DNA of 48,203 bases from an uncultured Pelagibacteraceae bacterium (lineage in GTDB: Bacteria > Pseudomonadota > Alphaproteobacteria > Pelagibacterales > Pelagibacteraceae), in assembly GCA_902597515.1 (NCBI GenBank), contig CACJYB010000005.1:1-48203 (forward strand), given 5' to 3'. A model generated the notes under the pieces. That model did no database searches and had not been told where the DNA came from. It worked only from the letters and a program-made list of their open reading frames with translations. Made by a program: the position numbers and the translations under genes. Shown here piece by piece: positions 32,453 through 40,842 of this stretch (its first letter is position 1; the number at the start of each line of letters is the position of its first letter).

Positions 32453-33419
32453 ATTTTGCTTTTTGTATTACAGACTGATTTGCATTAGGATATTGTAATT
32501 CTACACCATTTATCATTTTACATCCTTGGTCTTTTTCACCAATTTGAACCATTGATACTCCAAGTTTTAATAAATTAATGGGAGCTTTTTTTCCTTTAGG
32601 ATATTTTTGGTAACCCTCTAAATAGGCAGAAGCTGCATCAGTATATAATTGTCTAATTCTGAATGTTTCTGCATACCAGTATTGTGCACTACCCGCTAAC
32701 TCATGATCAGGGTTAGATAGAACAAATTCTCTAAAAGCTCTTTCCGCTGTACTGTAGTCTCCAACTTTTAAAAAACTTGTTGCAAATTCATATTGCTCCA
32801 CTGGATTTAAATCTTGAGGAAGTATTTTTTCTTCAGACTTAAAAGTTTCTGTTACAATTGAAGCTGTAGTATCTACAGATTGAATTTGTTGTGAAGTTTC
32901 GTTTGTCTCTGTATCTTTATATGAAATTGTTCCTAAATCTTGGGGCTGTGAACTACCAGGTAAAGCTTTTTGTTCATCTGTCTTTGGTTTTGAACTTAAT
33001 TGATTTTCTATGCTACTTATATTTCCAGAGCTAATGTTTGTCTCTATATCTTGAAATCTTATTTGGTTATCTGCTTGAATTTTTGAAACACGGGTAGATA
33101 ATTTATCTAACTTAAAATTTATTTCTTCAAATTTATTAGTGAGTTCTCTAAACTGATCCTCAATCTCTGACAATTTTAATAAATGTCTAGTTAAAACGTC
33201 TTCTGAGTTTTGGTCCAAGTTTGAAACCGAACTATCATTAGTACTTGCTTTAACTTCTATAGATCCAGAATAAACTGCTCTTTCAAGAGTTTTAAGATCA
33301 TTTTTTATTATTTCTAATGTTTCATAAATATTATGGTTATCTGCAAAAGAAATATTAATAAAAAACAAATTTAATATTAAAAATAATTTTAAAATTACTA
33401 ATTTAAATATGAGCATCAT
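32412..33419 (-). CDS. cpoB: Tol-Pal system protein CpoB/YbgF
   Basis: Signal peptide, coiled coil, C-terminal TPR (YEFATSFLKVGDYSTAERAFREFVLSNPDHELAGSAQYWYAETF); next to pal. Confidence 0.9.
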   Translation of the reverse strand: MMLIFKLVILKLFLILNLFFINISFADNHNIYETLEIIKNDLKTLERAVYSGSIEVKASTNDSSVSNLDQNSEDVLTRHLLKLSEIEDQFRELTNKFEEINFKLDKLSTRVSKIQADNQIRFQDIETNISSGNISSIENQLSSKPKTDEQKALPGSSQPQDLGTISYKDTETNETSQQIQSVDTTASIVTETFKSEEKILPQDLNPVEQYEFATSFLKVGDYSTAERAFREFVLSNPDHELAGSAQYWYAETFRIRQLYTDAASAYLEGYQKYPKGKKAPINLLKLGVSMVQIGEKDQGCKMINGVELQYPNANQSVIQKAKYESKKFECIKQDS

Positions 33420-33435
33420 TTAAATTAGATTTATG

Positions 33436-33441
33436 ATTATA
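33436..33441 (-). promoter_or_regulatory. Candidate -10 box (TATAAT) for cpoB
   Basis: TATAAT on the minus strand between the pal terminator and the cpoB start; no good -35 match. Confidence 0.4.
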
Positions 33442-33450
33442 AAAATGGCA

Positions 33451-33489
33451 AAAAAAAGACCCTAAATCCAATAAAGGTTTTAGGGTCTT
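33451..33489 (-). terminator. Rho-independent terminator downstream of pal
   Basis: Minus strand AAGACCCTAAAACCTTTATTGGATTTAGGGTCTTTTTTT: 11-bp perfect stem (33456-33466 / 33479-33489) followed by a T tract. Confidence 0.9.
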
Positions 33490-33502
33490 AAATTTTAAAT
33501 AA

Positions 33503-33994
33503 TTAATTTGCTTTAACAGTTACTGATCTTCTATTTTTTGACCAAGCTAATGGGTTTGAACCAGAGTCAACTGGTCTCTCCTTACCATAACTTAATACTG
33601 TAATTCTGTCAGAAGATATTCCGTAAGTCATTAAATAATCTTTAGCTGCATTTGCTCTTCTTTCTCCAAGAGCTAAGTTATATTCTCTTGTTCCTCTTTC
33701 GTCAGCATGACCTTCAAGAACAACATTTATGTTTGGATTTTTTCTTAACCAAGCTGCTTGAGCTCTTAAAGTTTCTCTTGATGCAGTTGTTAATATTGAC
33801 TCATTTGTTGCAAAGAATACTCTGTCTGGAACACCGTCAGCTAAATATTCAACTGTATCTGTTCCTGTGTAAACATCACCTTGCATTTGACCTTGAATGT
33901 CTGTTGCCACTTCTTTTTTAGTTGCACATGCAGATAGCACTAGGCAAGCTGTTAATACTAAAAGTGTGTTTTTTAAAATTTTGTTTAATCTCAT
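33503..33994 (-). CDS. pal: Peptidoglycan-associated lipoprotein Pal
   Basis: Lipobox LSAC, OmpA-like domain LEGHADERGTREYNLALGERRANA; likely start MRLNKILKN at about 33994 (track ORF begins 34057). Confidence 0.94.
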   Translation of the reverse strand: MRLNKILKNTLLVLTACLVLSACATKKEVATDIQGQMQGDVYTGTDTVEYLADGVPDRVFFATNESILTTASRETLRAQAAWLRKNPNINVVLEGHADERGTREYNLALGERRANAAKDYLMTYGISSDRITVLSYGKERPVDSGSNPLAWSKNRRSVTVKAN

Positions 33995-34092
33995 TAAATT
34001 GCTCCTTGCTGCTAATTTCAATTTCTTAACTTTTTCACAACTAAATAAAGGTTTCAAGTATAAAAATCAAGAAATTTACAAATATTAATCTG

Positions 34093-35433
34093 TTAATTGC
34101 TTAATAATGATGACCATGATGGGTCTGAAGCATCTGTTGGTGTCTTTATTTGCCGCTCATTGTAACCAGTTAAATCGATAGACCACAATTTTGCGGAAAA
34201 GCCTTCTCCTTTGGAGTTAGTTTTTGTCTCTCTATAAAATATTAATACTCTTCCATTTGGAGACCAAGATGGTGCCTCTTGATAATAATTTTCTGTTAAC
34301 AACCTTTCACCACTACCATCGGTTCTCATGACACCTATATAAAATTTACCTTTATGTAATTTTGTAAATGCAATTAAATCTCCTCTTGGAGACCATACAG
34401 GTGTTCCATATAAACCGTTACCAAAAGATATTCTTTTTACATTACTTCCATCATTCTTCATTACATAAATTTGCTGATAACCACTTCTATCAGAATTAAA
34501 TGTAATATATTTTCCATCTGGAGAATAAGATGGAGAAGTGTCAATTGAAGGATGATTGGTAATTTTTTCTACAATTCTATTTTCTAAATTCATTGTGTAA
34601 ATATCTGACTTTCCGTCTTTAGCAAAACTCATAATTATTTTTTTACCATCAGGTGAAAAACGTGGTGCAAAAGTCATTCCAGGAAAATCTCCAACTACCT
34701 CTTGTGTGCCAGTTTCTATATCTAATAAATAAACTCTTGGCATATTTTTAAAGTAAGACAAATAGGTTACCATTTGACTTGCTGGATTAAATCTTGGTGT
34801 TAAAACTAACTCATTCCCTAATGTCAAAAATTTATTGTTAGCTCCGTCTTGATCCATGATTGCTAATTTTTTTATTCTTTGTGTTTTTGGTCCTTCTTCA
34901 GAGACATAAATTATTCTTGTATCAAAATAACCTTTTTCTCCAGTAAGCCTTTCGTAAACCTTATCAGAAATAATATGCCCTACTCTTCTCCAATTGTTAG
35001 GAACTGTGGTAAAAGCTAAAGCCATCATTTCTTTAGCAGCTAAAACATCCCATAATCGAAACTCAACTCTTAATTTATCGTCAACATAATTTACTTTGCC
35101 GGTAATAAGTGCTTGAGCTTTAATTAAATTCCAATCTTCAAATCTTGGTTTTAAATTTGCAATATCAGGAGCTTGTAAAAAAGCCTTTTTGTCTAGAGGA
35201 TTAAATAATCCCGAGGTTCTTAAATTATTCTCAACGATATTTGATATTTCAGAACCAATATTTTCTTTTTTAAGTATTTTTTCAAAACCTTTTCTAGACT
35301 CTTCATCAATTGATAGGGGGGAAACTGCTAATGGGAGTGGATTTAAATTTCCCCGAGTTATATCAACTTCAATTAAAGCATTTGCATTGATAGGTATCAA
35401 TATAAATAACAAAATTAAAATTTTTCTTATCAT
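34093..35433 (-). CDS. tolB: Tol-Pal translocation protein TolB
   Basis: WD40-like propeller repeats ([26 protein letters not shown]) between tolA and pal. Confidence 0.95.
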   Translation of the reverse strand: MIRKILILLFILIPINANALIEVDITRGNLNPLPLAVSPLSIDEESRKGFEKILKKENIGSEISNIVENNLRTSGLFNPLDKKAFLQAPDIANLKPRFEDWNLIKAQALITGKVNYVDDKLRVEFRLWDVLAAKEMMALAFTTVPNNWRRVGHIISDKVYERLTGEKGYFDTRIIYVSEEGPKTQRIKKLAIMDQDGANNKFLTLGNELVLTPRFNPASQMVTYLSYFKNMPRVYLLDIETGTQEVVGDFPGMTFAPRFSPDGKKIIMSFAKDGKSDIYTMNLENRIVEKITNHPSIDTSPSYSPDGKYITFNSDRSGYQQIYVMKNDGSNVKRISFGNGLYGTPVWSPRGDLIAFTKLHKGKFYIGVMRTDGSGERLLTENYYQEAPSWSPNGRVLIFYRETKTNSKGEGFSAKLWSIDLTGYNERQIKTPTDASDPSWSSLLSN

Positions 35434-35442
35434 GTAAATATA

Positions 35443-36306
35443 TTACCCTTCTAACATCTCTCTTGCATCAAAATTTAATTGTAGTTCTTTCCATCTTTCA
35501 TATCCAGTTGTTGGAACTCTTAATGGTTGGCATAACTTGACAGCTCTCAAAGCACTTTCTGCTAAAACCTTATAAAATCCTTGGCCTGGTTTATTCATTC
35601 TTGCATGGTCCAAAATTTCTGTTTTTGATACTGTTCCATCAGGTTTTAATTTTAACTTTATTCTTACTAAAAGATTTTCATTATATGGTAATCCTAATGG
35701 AATACTCCAACACCCAAATATTTGTGCCTTAAGAGCATCCTCTTCGCTTAGTGTAAGACCTGTGTTTTCCACATTTCTTTCTTGATCTTGAGTAATGTCG
35801 TCATTTGTTTTTAAAACTTCTGCACTCTCTTCTTTTGATTTATCAATTAATGCAGCAATATTATTTGGATCAAACAAATCTTTTTTTTCAAATTCTGATA
35901 CTTGTTTTACCTCATCATCTACTTTTTCAGGATTTTGTTTTTTTTCCTCTTTTGTTTCAACCTTTTTTAAAGTTTTATCTGGAAGTGGAATTGCTTCAGG
36001 TGTTTCATTCTCTATTTTTTTGTTATTTTGATCAGGAGCCAGAACAGTTTTAGTTTTTGTTTTTTCTACTTTTTTTGGTGGAGCTTGTTCTGAAACAAGT
36101 TTTTTTTCTTTCTCTTTTACTTTCTCAATTATTTTTTTAGCCTTAGGTGCAAATGGAATATTAGTTTTTTCTGCTATTTGAATTAACTCAACTGATACTA
36201 TTGGCGGAATATCAAGTGGTTTCTTTGCCAAAAAAGGTAAGCTCATAGCTGTAATGAAAATTAACAAGGCATGTAAAACAGAAGAAATAATTAAACTTCT
36301 ATTCAC
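35443..36306 (-). CDS. tolA: TolA-like energy transducer
   Basis: N-terminal TM, Lys/Glu/Pro-rich stalk, C-terminal domain; position between tolR and tolB. Confidence 0.88.
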   Translation of the reverse strand: MNRSLIISSVLHALLIFITAMSLPFLAKKPLDIPPIVSVELIQIAEKTNIPFAPKAKKIIEKVKEKEKKLVSEQAPPKKVEKTKTKTVLAPDQNNKKIENETPEAIPLPDKTLKKVETKEEKKQNPEKVDDEVKQVSEFEKKDLFDPNNIAALIDKSKEESAEVLKTNDDITQDQERNVENTGLTLSEEDALKAQIFGCWSIPLGLPYNENLLVRIKLKLKPDGTVSKTEILDHARMNKPGQGFYKVLAESALRAVKLCQPLRVPTTGYERWKELQLNFDAREMLEG

Positions 36307-36311
36307 TTTAA

Positions 36312-36728
36312 TTACCTTTGTTTATATGGTTCTGAAATCAATGCTACTTTAGTAAAACCAGATCCTGACAGTAATCCCATTATTTCTAAAACTCTTCCAT
36401 AATTTATAGTTTTATCACCTCTAACATAAATTCTGGTATCAGTTCTATTTTTTGAAACCGCCAGAACCTTTGCAATAATATTATCGTATTCAACTTTTGA
36501 TTCTTGAATAAAAATTTCACCTTTTGCATTAATTGAAAGTGTTAAGGGTTCTGTCTCTTCTGGCAAAGAGTCTGCTGAACTCTCTGGTAAATCAACTTGA
36601 ACGCCAACAGTTAACAATGGTGCTGTAACCATAAAAATTATTAACAACACAAGCATTACATCCACAAAAGGAGTAACATTTATCTCACTCATTGGCTCTT
36701 TAGAAGAACGATTTAATTTAAATGCCAT
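36312..36728 (-). CDS. tolR: TolR/ExbD biopolymer transport protein
   Basis: MSEINVTPFVDVMLVLLIIFMVTAPLL. Confidence 0.95.
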   Translation of the reverse strand: MAFKLNRSSKEPMSEINVTPFVDVMLVLLIIFMVTAPLLTVGVQVDLPESSADSLPEETEPLTLSINAKGEIFIQESKVEYDNIIAKVLAVSKNRTDTRIYVRGDKTINYGRVLEIMGLLSGSGFTKVALISEPYKQR

Positions 36729-37403
36729 TTAAATAATTGTTAAAAATCTTTTTGAAAAATTTTCTAATTTTTCTGAATATTTTTTAGCATCATTATTAAA
36801 TTTATTGTATGCCACGACTGCTGGTATTGCAGCCAATAAACCAAGCGCAGTTGCAAATAAAGCTTCAGCTATTCCTGGCGCAACTATCGCAAGACTTGTG
36901 TTTCTTGAAATAGCTATAGATTGAAAAGAATTCATAATTCCCCATACAGTTCCGAACAATCCAATAAATGGTGCGGTTGAGCCTACTGTTGCCAAAAAAG
37001 TAAAACCTTTTTCAATTTTTGTCATTTGTTTTTCAATTCCAGCTTCTAAAGATGCACTCATTCTCTCACCAATATTGGTTCTTGATTTTTTTTTAAGTAA
37101 TCCTTCCATTGCGTCTTGAAACACAAGTGACATTGGATCCTCAAGTTTACTAGGTAAACTGTTGTAAAAAGTTTCGGCAGATTTAGAATTCCAAAATTTT
37201 TCTTCAAATTCTTCTGAAGATTTAGTTATTTTTTTAAATAAGCGAAACTTTTCAATAATTACAGCCCAAGAATATATTGAACACAATATCAATATAATCA
37301 TTACAGACTTAACAATTATGTCTGCTCTAAAAAATAAACTGAATAATGAAAAATCAGTATTTGTTCCTAATTCAACGGCTTTTGCTGCTATATCTGCATC
37401 CAT
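36729..37403 (-). CDS. tolQ: TolQ/ExbB proton channel protein
   Basis: FLATVGSTAPFIGLFGTVWGIMNSFQSI; ALFATALGLLAAIPAVVAYN. Confidence 0.95.
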   Translation of the reverse strand: MDADIAAKAVELGTNTDFSLFSLFFRADIIVKSVMIILILCSIYSWAVIIEKFRLFKKITKSSEEFEEKFWNSKSAETFYNSLPSKLEDPMSLVFQDAMEGLLKKKSRTNIGERMSASLEAGIEKQMTKIEKGFTFLATVGSTAPFIGLFGTVWGIMNSFQSIAISRNTSLAIVAPGIAEALFATALGLLAAIPAVVAYNKFNNDAKKYSEKLENFSKRFLTII

Positions 37404-37456
37404 ACTTACTCATCACACTTAAATGTGTCATGATTTTGTCTTTTAATTTAAATTGA

Positions 37457-37951
37457 TTATTCTTCTTTTTGATAAGTTTCGTAGAAAAAACTAGCTATTA
37501 GAATAGCGTCTGCCTTGTTATTATCTTTTTTTTTTGACAATTGTGATGAAAAATATGGAAAAATTTCAATAGCTCTTGTTCTGCTCGCATCTTTTTCTGA
37601 ATTAATAAGATTAAAATATTTTTTCCACTTAGCAGGCCTAACATAATAAACAGGTAAATGCATTGCGCTACATATTCCTTTTAAAATACCAAAAGATTGA
37701 CCAAAATTAAACATACTGGTAACGCCTTGTCCAGGCATTGCAGAAACTTGTTCAATTACAACTTTTATATTTTTTTTATCAAATTTGTTTATTCTTTCAC
37801 TAATTTCATTAAATATTTGAGCACCATTTACTTGTCTTTTGTTCTTCTTGCCATCTGTCATGGTTGGCATTTCAATTACATCTTTTATTATACCGTCTTG
37901 AAAAAAACAGATTGAACCTGAGATACCTGGATCAATTCCAATAATCATCAT
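37457..37951 (-). CDS. RuvC-like Holliday junction endonuclease, phage/plasmid-flavoured subfamily
   Basis: MIIGIDPGISGSICFF, VVIEQVSAMPGQGVTSMFNFGQSFG, NKADAILIASF (RNase H-like acidic residues); little like canonical RuvC outside these motifs. Confidence 0.85.
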   Translation of the reverse strand: MMIIGIDPGISGSICFFQDGIIKDVIEMPTMTDGKKNKRQVNGAQIFNEISERINKFDKKNIKVVIEQVSAMPGQGVTSMFNFGQSFGILKGICSAMHLPVYYVRPAKWKKYFNLINSEKDASRTRAIEIFPYFSSQLSKKKDNNKADAILIASFFYETYQKEE

Positions 37952-38676
37952 TAAATACTACCTAAATTAACGTTTGAATAAACGTTCTGAACATCGTCAT
38001 CTTCCTCAAGAGTTTCTAAAAAATCTACTACACTATCTTTATTATCTTTATTTATTTCAACGCTATTTAACGGGACCCATTCAATTTCTGTAGAAATAAA
38101 ATTCACAATAATATTCTCAAGATTTTTTTTTACATTATATATTTCGCTCATTTGACACTGGACCTCATGATAATCCTCATAAGAGAAACATTCATCAGCT
38201 CCTGAATCTATTGCTAAATCTAAAATTTTTTCATCAGATATCTCTTTTTTATCAATTTTGATTATACCCAATTGTTGAAAATTGTGAGATGCTGAACCTT
38301 GAGTTCCTAAGCTTCCACCGCTTTTTTGAAAAATAGTTCTAATATTTGATGCGGTCCTATTTTTGTTGTCTGTTAAAGTTTCAACTATAACAGCAATCTT
38401 TTCTGGTCCAAACCCCTCGTATCTTAAATTTTCAAAATTTGCTCCTGTAGCTGCAGAAGATTTATCTATTGCTCTTTCAATATTATCTTTAGGCATATTT
38501 GCAGATCTAGCAGCCTGTACTGCAGATCTTAGTCTAGGGTTCATTGCTGGATCTTTGTCACCAAGTTTTGCCGCAACAGTAATCTCTTTAGATAATTTTG
38601 AAAATATCTTTGATCTTTGCTTATCGGCCTTACCTTTTTTATGTTTTATTCCTGCCCAATGTGAATGTCCTGCCAT
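37951..38676 (-). CDS. yebC: YebC/PmpR-family protein
   Basis: MAGHSHWAGIKHKKGKADKQRSKIFSKLSKEI. Confidence 0.97.
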   Translation of the reverse strand: MAGHSHWAGIKHKKGKADKQRSKIFSKLSKEITVAAKLGDKDPAMNPRLRSAVQAARSANMPKDNIERAIDKSSAATGANFENLRYEGFGPEKIAVIVETLTDNKNRTASNIRTIFQKSGGSLGTQGSASHNFQQLGIIKIDKKEISDEKILDLAIDSGADECFSYEDYHEVQCQMSEIYNVKKNLENIIVNFISTEIEWVPLNSVEINKDNKDSVVDFLETLEEDDDVQNVYSNVNLGSI

Positions 38677-38681
38677 GATAT

Positions 38682-39485
38682 TTAAATATTTTTTAGTTGA
38701 TCTCCGTATACATAGCTTTTGATGTCTATTGCTAAACCTGTTTTTATATCACAATCTACTATAACACCACATAAAGTAGCATCTCCAGTAGCGGGAAAGT
38801 GTTTCACTGAATTCTTTTTTAAAAATCTATTTAAAGAATTTTCTTTATTCATTCCAATCACTGAATCATAATCCCCGCACATACCTGCGTCGGTTTGATA
38901 ACCAGTGCCATTATTAAGTATTCTTGCATCATTTGTTGGAATATGAGTATGTGTTCCAACTACGAGAGTTGCCTTTCCATCAAATAGATGTCCTATAGCA
39001 TTTTTTTCGCTAGTAATTTCACCATGGAAATCAACTACAAGTAAATCAAAATCCTTTTTCATTTCATTTTCTTTTAAAAATTTTTTAGAAGCTTCAAAAA
39101 CATCCTCACACTTTTTCATAAAAACGTTACCCATCAAATTAAGAACTCCAATTTTTATATCATTCTTTGTTTTATAAATCTGAAAACCTTTTCCTGGTGC
39201 GGGTTCAAATAAATTTTTAGGTCTTAATAATCTTTCTTCTTTATCAATAAATTCCATAATTTCTTTTTGATCCCAAACATGATTGCCGGTTGTGATAACA
39301 TCAACTCCACAATTAAAAAAATCCTTACATATTTCTTTAGTTAGCCCTACACCTTGAACTGCTGCATTTTCACCGTTTACTATTACAAAATCGATTTTGT
39401 TTTTATCAATTTCATTTAATAAATTACTTGTTAATTTAGAACATCCTGAAATTCCAACAACATCCCCTAAAAATAAAATTCTCAT
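38682..39485 (-). CDS. YmdB-like metallophosphoesterase
   Basis: MRILFLGDVVGISGC, NGENAAVQG, TGNHVWDQKEIMEFI, GTHTHIPTNDARIL. Confidence 0.93.
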   Translation of the reverse strand: MRILFLGDVVGISGCSKLTSNLLNEIDKNKIDFVIVNGENAAVQGVGLTKEICKDFFNCGVDVITTGNHVWDQKEIMEFIDKEERLLRPKNLFEPAPGKGFQIYKTKNDIKIGVLNLMGNVFMKKCEDVFEASKKFLKENEMKKDFDLLVVDFHGEITSEKNAIGHLFDGKATLVVGTHTHIPTNDARILNNGTGYQTDAGMCGDYDSVIGMNKENSLNRFLKKNSVKHFPATGDATLCGVIVDCDIKTGLAIDIKSYVYGDQLKNI

Positions 39486-40027
39486 TGTATAATTTTTTTC
39501 TCGCTTATTATTAAATCAAGTTTCTTATCATACTTGTTGATAGGTATTTTTTTTATCTCCTGGTATGAAAATCCTAATCCAATTTTAAATATTTTTTTAA
39601 TTTTAGATACTTTTTCTAAATAACGATCATAAAATCCTCCACCATAACCTAATCTATTCAAATCATCATCATAAGCTACCAAAGGAACAAATATTATATC
39701 TGGGTAAATTTTCTTTCCTAAAGTTGGCTCTGCAATTCCATACTTGTTAATTTTTAAAGGATCTTTATTTGTCCATTCAAAAAAATCCATTTGGTTATTT
39801 TCTCTAATTATTGGTAATGAAATATTTGCCTTTTTGTCTCTTAAAAAATAAAGCATATTCAAGTCATCAATCTCATGATTACAGGGGTAATACCCTCCTA
39901 CATTTTTGAAATTAATTTTATTTTTTTTTAAAAATCGATAAATTTTGTCAGGATTGAGACTAAGTTTTTTATTCGAATTTTTTTTTCTAAGATTTAAAAT
40001 TTTACTTCTTAGCTTAGATTTACTCAC
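39482..40027 (-). CDS. 5-formyltetrahydrofolate cyclo-ligase
   Basis: FVPLVAYDDDLNRLGYGGGFYDRYL. Confidence 0.94.
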   Translation of the reverse strand: MSKSKLRSKILNLRKKNSNKKLSLNPDKIYRFLKKNKINFKNVGGYYPCNHEIDDLNMLYFLRDKKANISLPIIRENNQMDFFEWTNKDPLKINKYGIAEPTLGKKIYPDIIFVPLVAYDDDLNRLGYGGGFYDRYLEKVSKIKKIFKIGLGFSYQEIKKIPINKYDKKLDLIISEKKIIQ

Positions 40028-40031
40028 AGAC

Positions 40032-40478
40032 CTACTTTGAAATGTTTTCTAATTTTGCTTTTTTTACAAAATTTGCTATTTGATCAGCAGCTTCATCAAT
40101 TAAATTTTCGTATTTTTTTTGATTATCGTCAATTTCTTGTTTTAAGTTTTCATGATCAAGATTTAGTTTTTCAATTTCAGATTCTTTTGTGTCTCTATAA
40201 TCGTAAATTAGAGATTTAAGTTCTTTAAATTTTTTTGATAGATCATTTAATTCTTCTTTTTTTTGATCTACTTTTTTCTTAGTTTCGTAATATTCATCCA
40301 TTATTTTTACAGCTGTAATTAATAATAATTTATTTTCACCTAAATTTCCCAAATCATTTTTTAAGTTATTAAACTTTTTGTTAATCTGAATTAACAATTC
40401 TTCTAAGTGCTCTTCTTGTCCATCTTCACAAGCGAGCAAAAACTCTTTATTGTTAAATTTTATACTTACATTTGCCAT
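40032..40478 (-). CDS. zapA: Cell division protein ZapA
   Basis: MANVSIKFNNKEFLLACEDGQEEHLEEL...LLLITAVKIMDEY; coiled-coil tail; next to 5-FCL. Confidence 0.85.
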   Translation of the reverse strand: MANVSIKFNNKEFLLACEDGQEEHLEELLIQINKKFNNLKNDLGNLGENKLLLITAVKIMDEYYETKKKVDQKKEELNDLSKKFKELKSLIYDYRDTKESEIEKLNLDHENLKQEIDDNQKKYENLIDEAADQIANFVKKAKLENISK

Positions 40479-40789
40479 TTATCTATTTCGTCCAATAATG
40501 TATCAGTTTCTTGATTAAGTTCGTCAATTTTTTCAGAAAATTCAATTTGTTTTCTTTCTTCCAACTTTTCTTTGTTTTTTAAATCCTCAAGTTTTTTTGA
40601 TAGATTTTCATGTTCCTCGAGTAACGTTTTATATTTTTCTTCAAGCTGTACTTTTTCAATTTCTAATTGATTTTGTTTTGTGCTTAAATTTTCGATATTT
40701 TTTTGTAATTCAGGATTTGTTAGATCTAAATTTTTTAATTCCTCTAATGCAATATTTAATTTTTTTTCTTTTTCGTTTATAGAATTCAT
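40466..40789 (-). CDS. Coiled-coil protein (DUF4164-like)
   Basis: Almost entirely heptad-type coiled coil; immediately upstream of zapA. Confidence 0.65.
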   Translation of the reverse strand: MNSINEKEKKLNIALEELKNLDLTNPELQKNIENLSTKQNQLEIEKVQLEEKYKTLLEEHENLSKKLEDLKNKEKLEERKQIEFSEKIDELNQETDTLLDEIDKWQM

Positions 40790-40842
40790 ATATATATGTT
40801 TATATTATTAAATAGATTCTTCTTAGTCTAGTCAGGATAATT

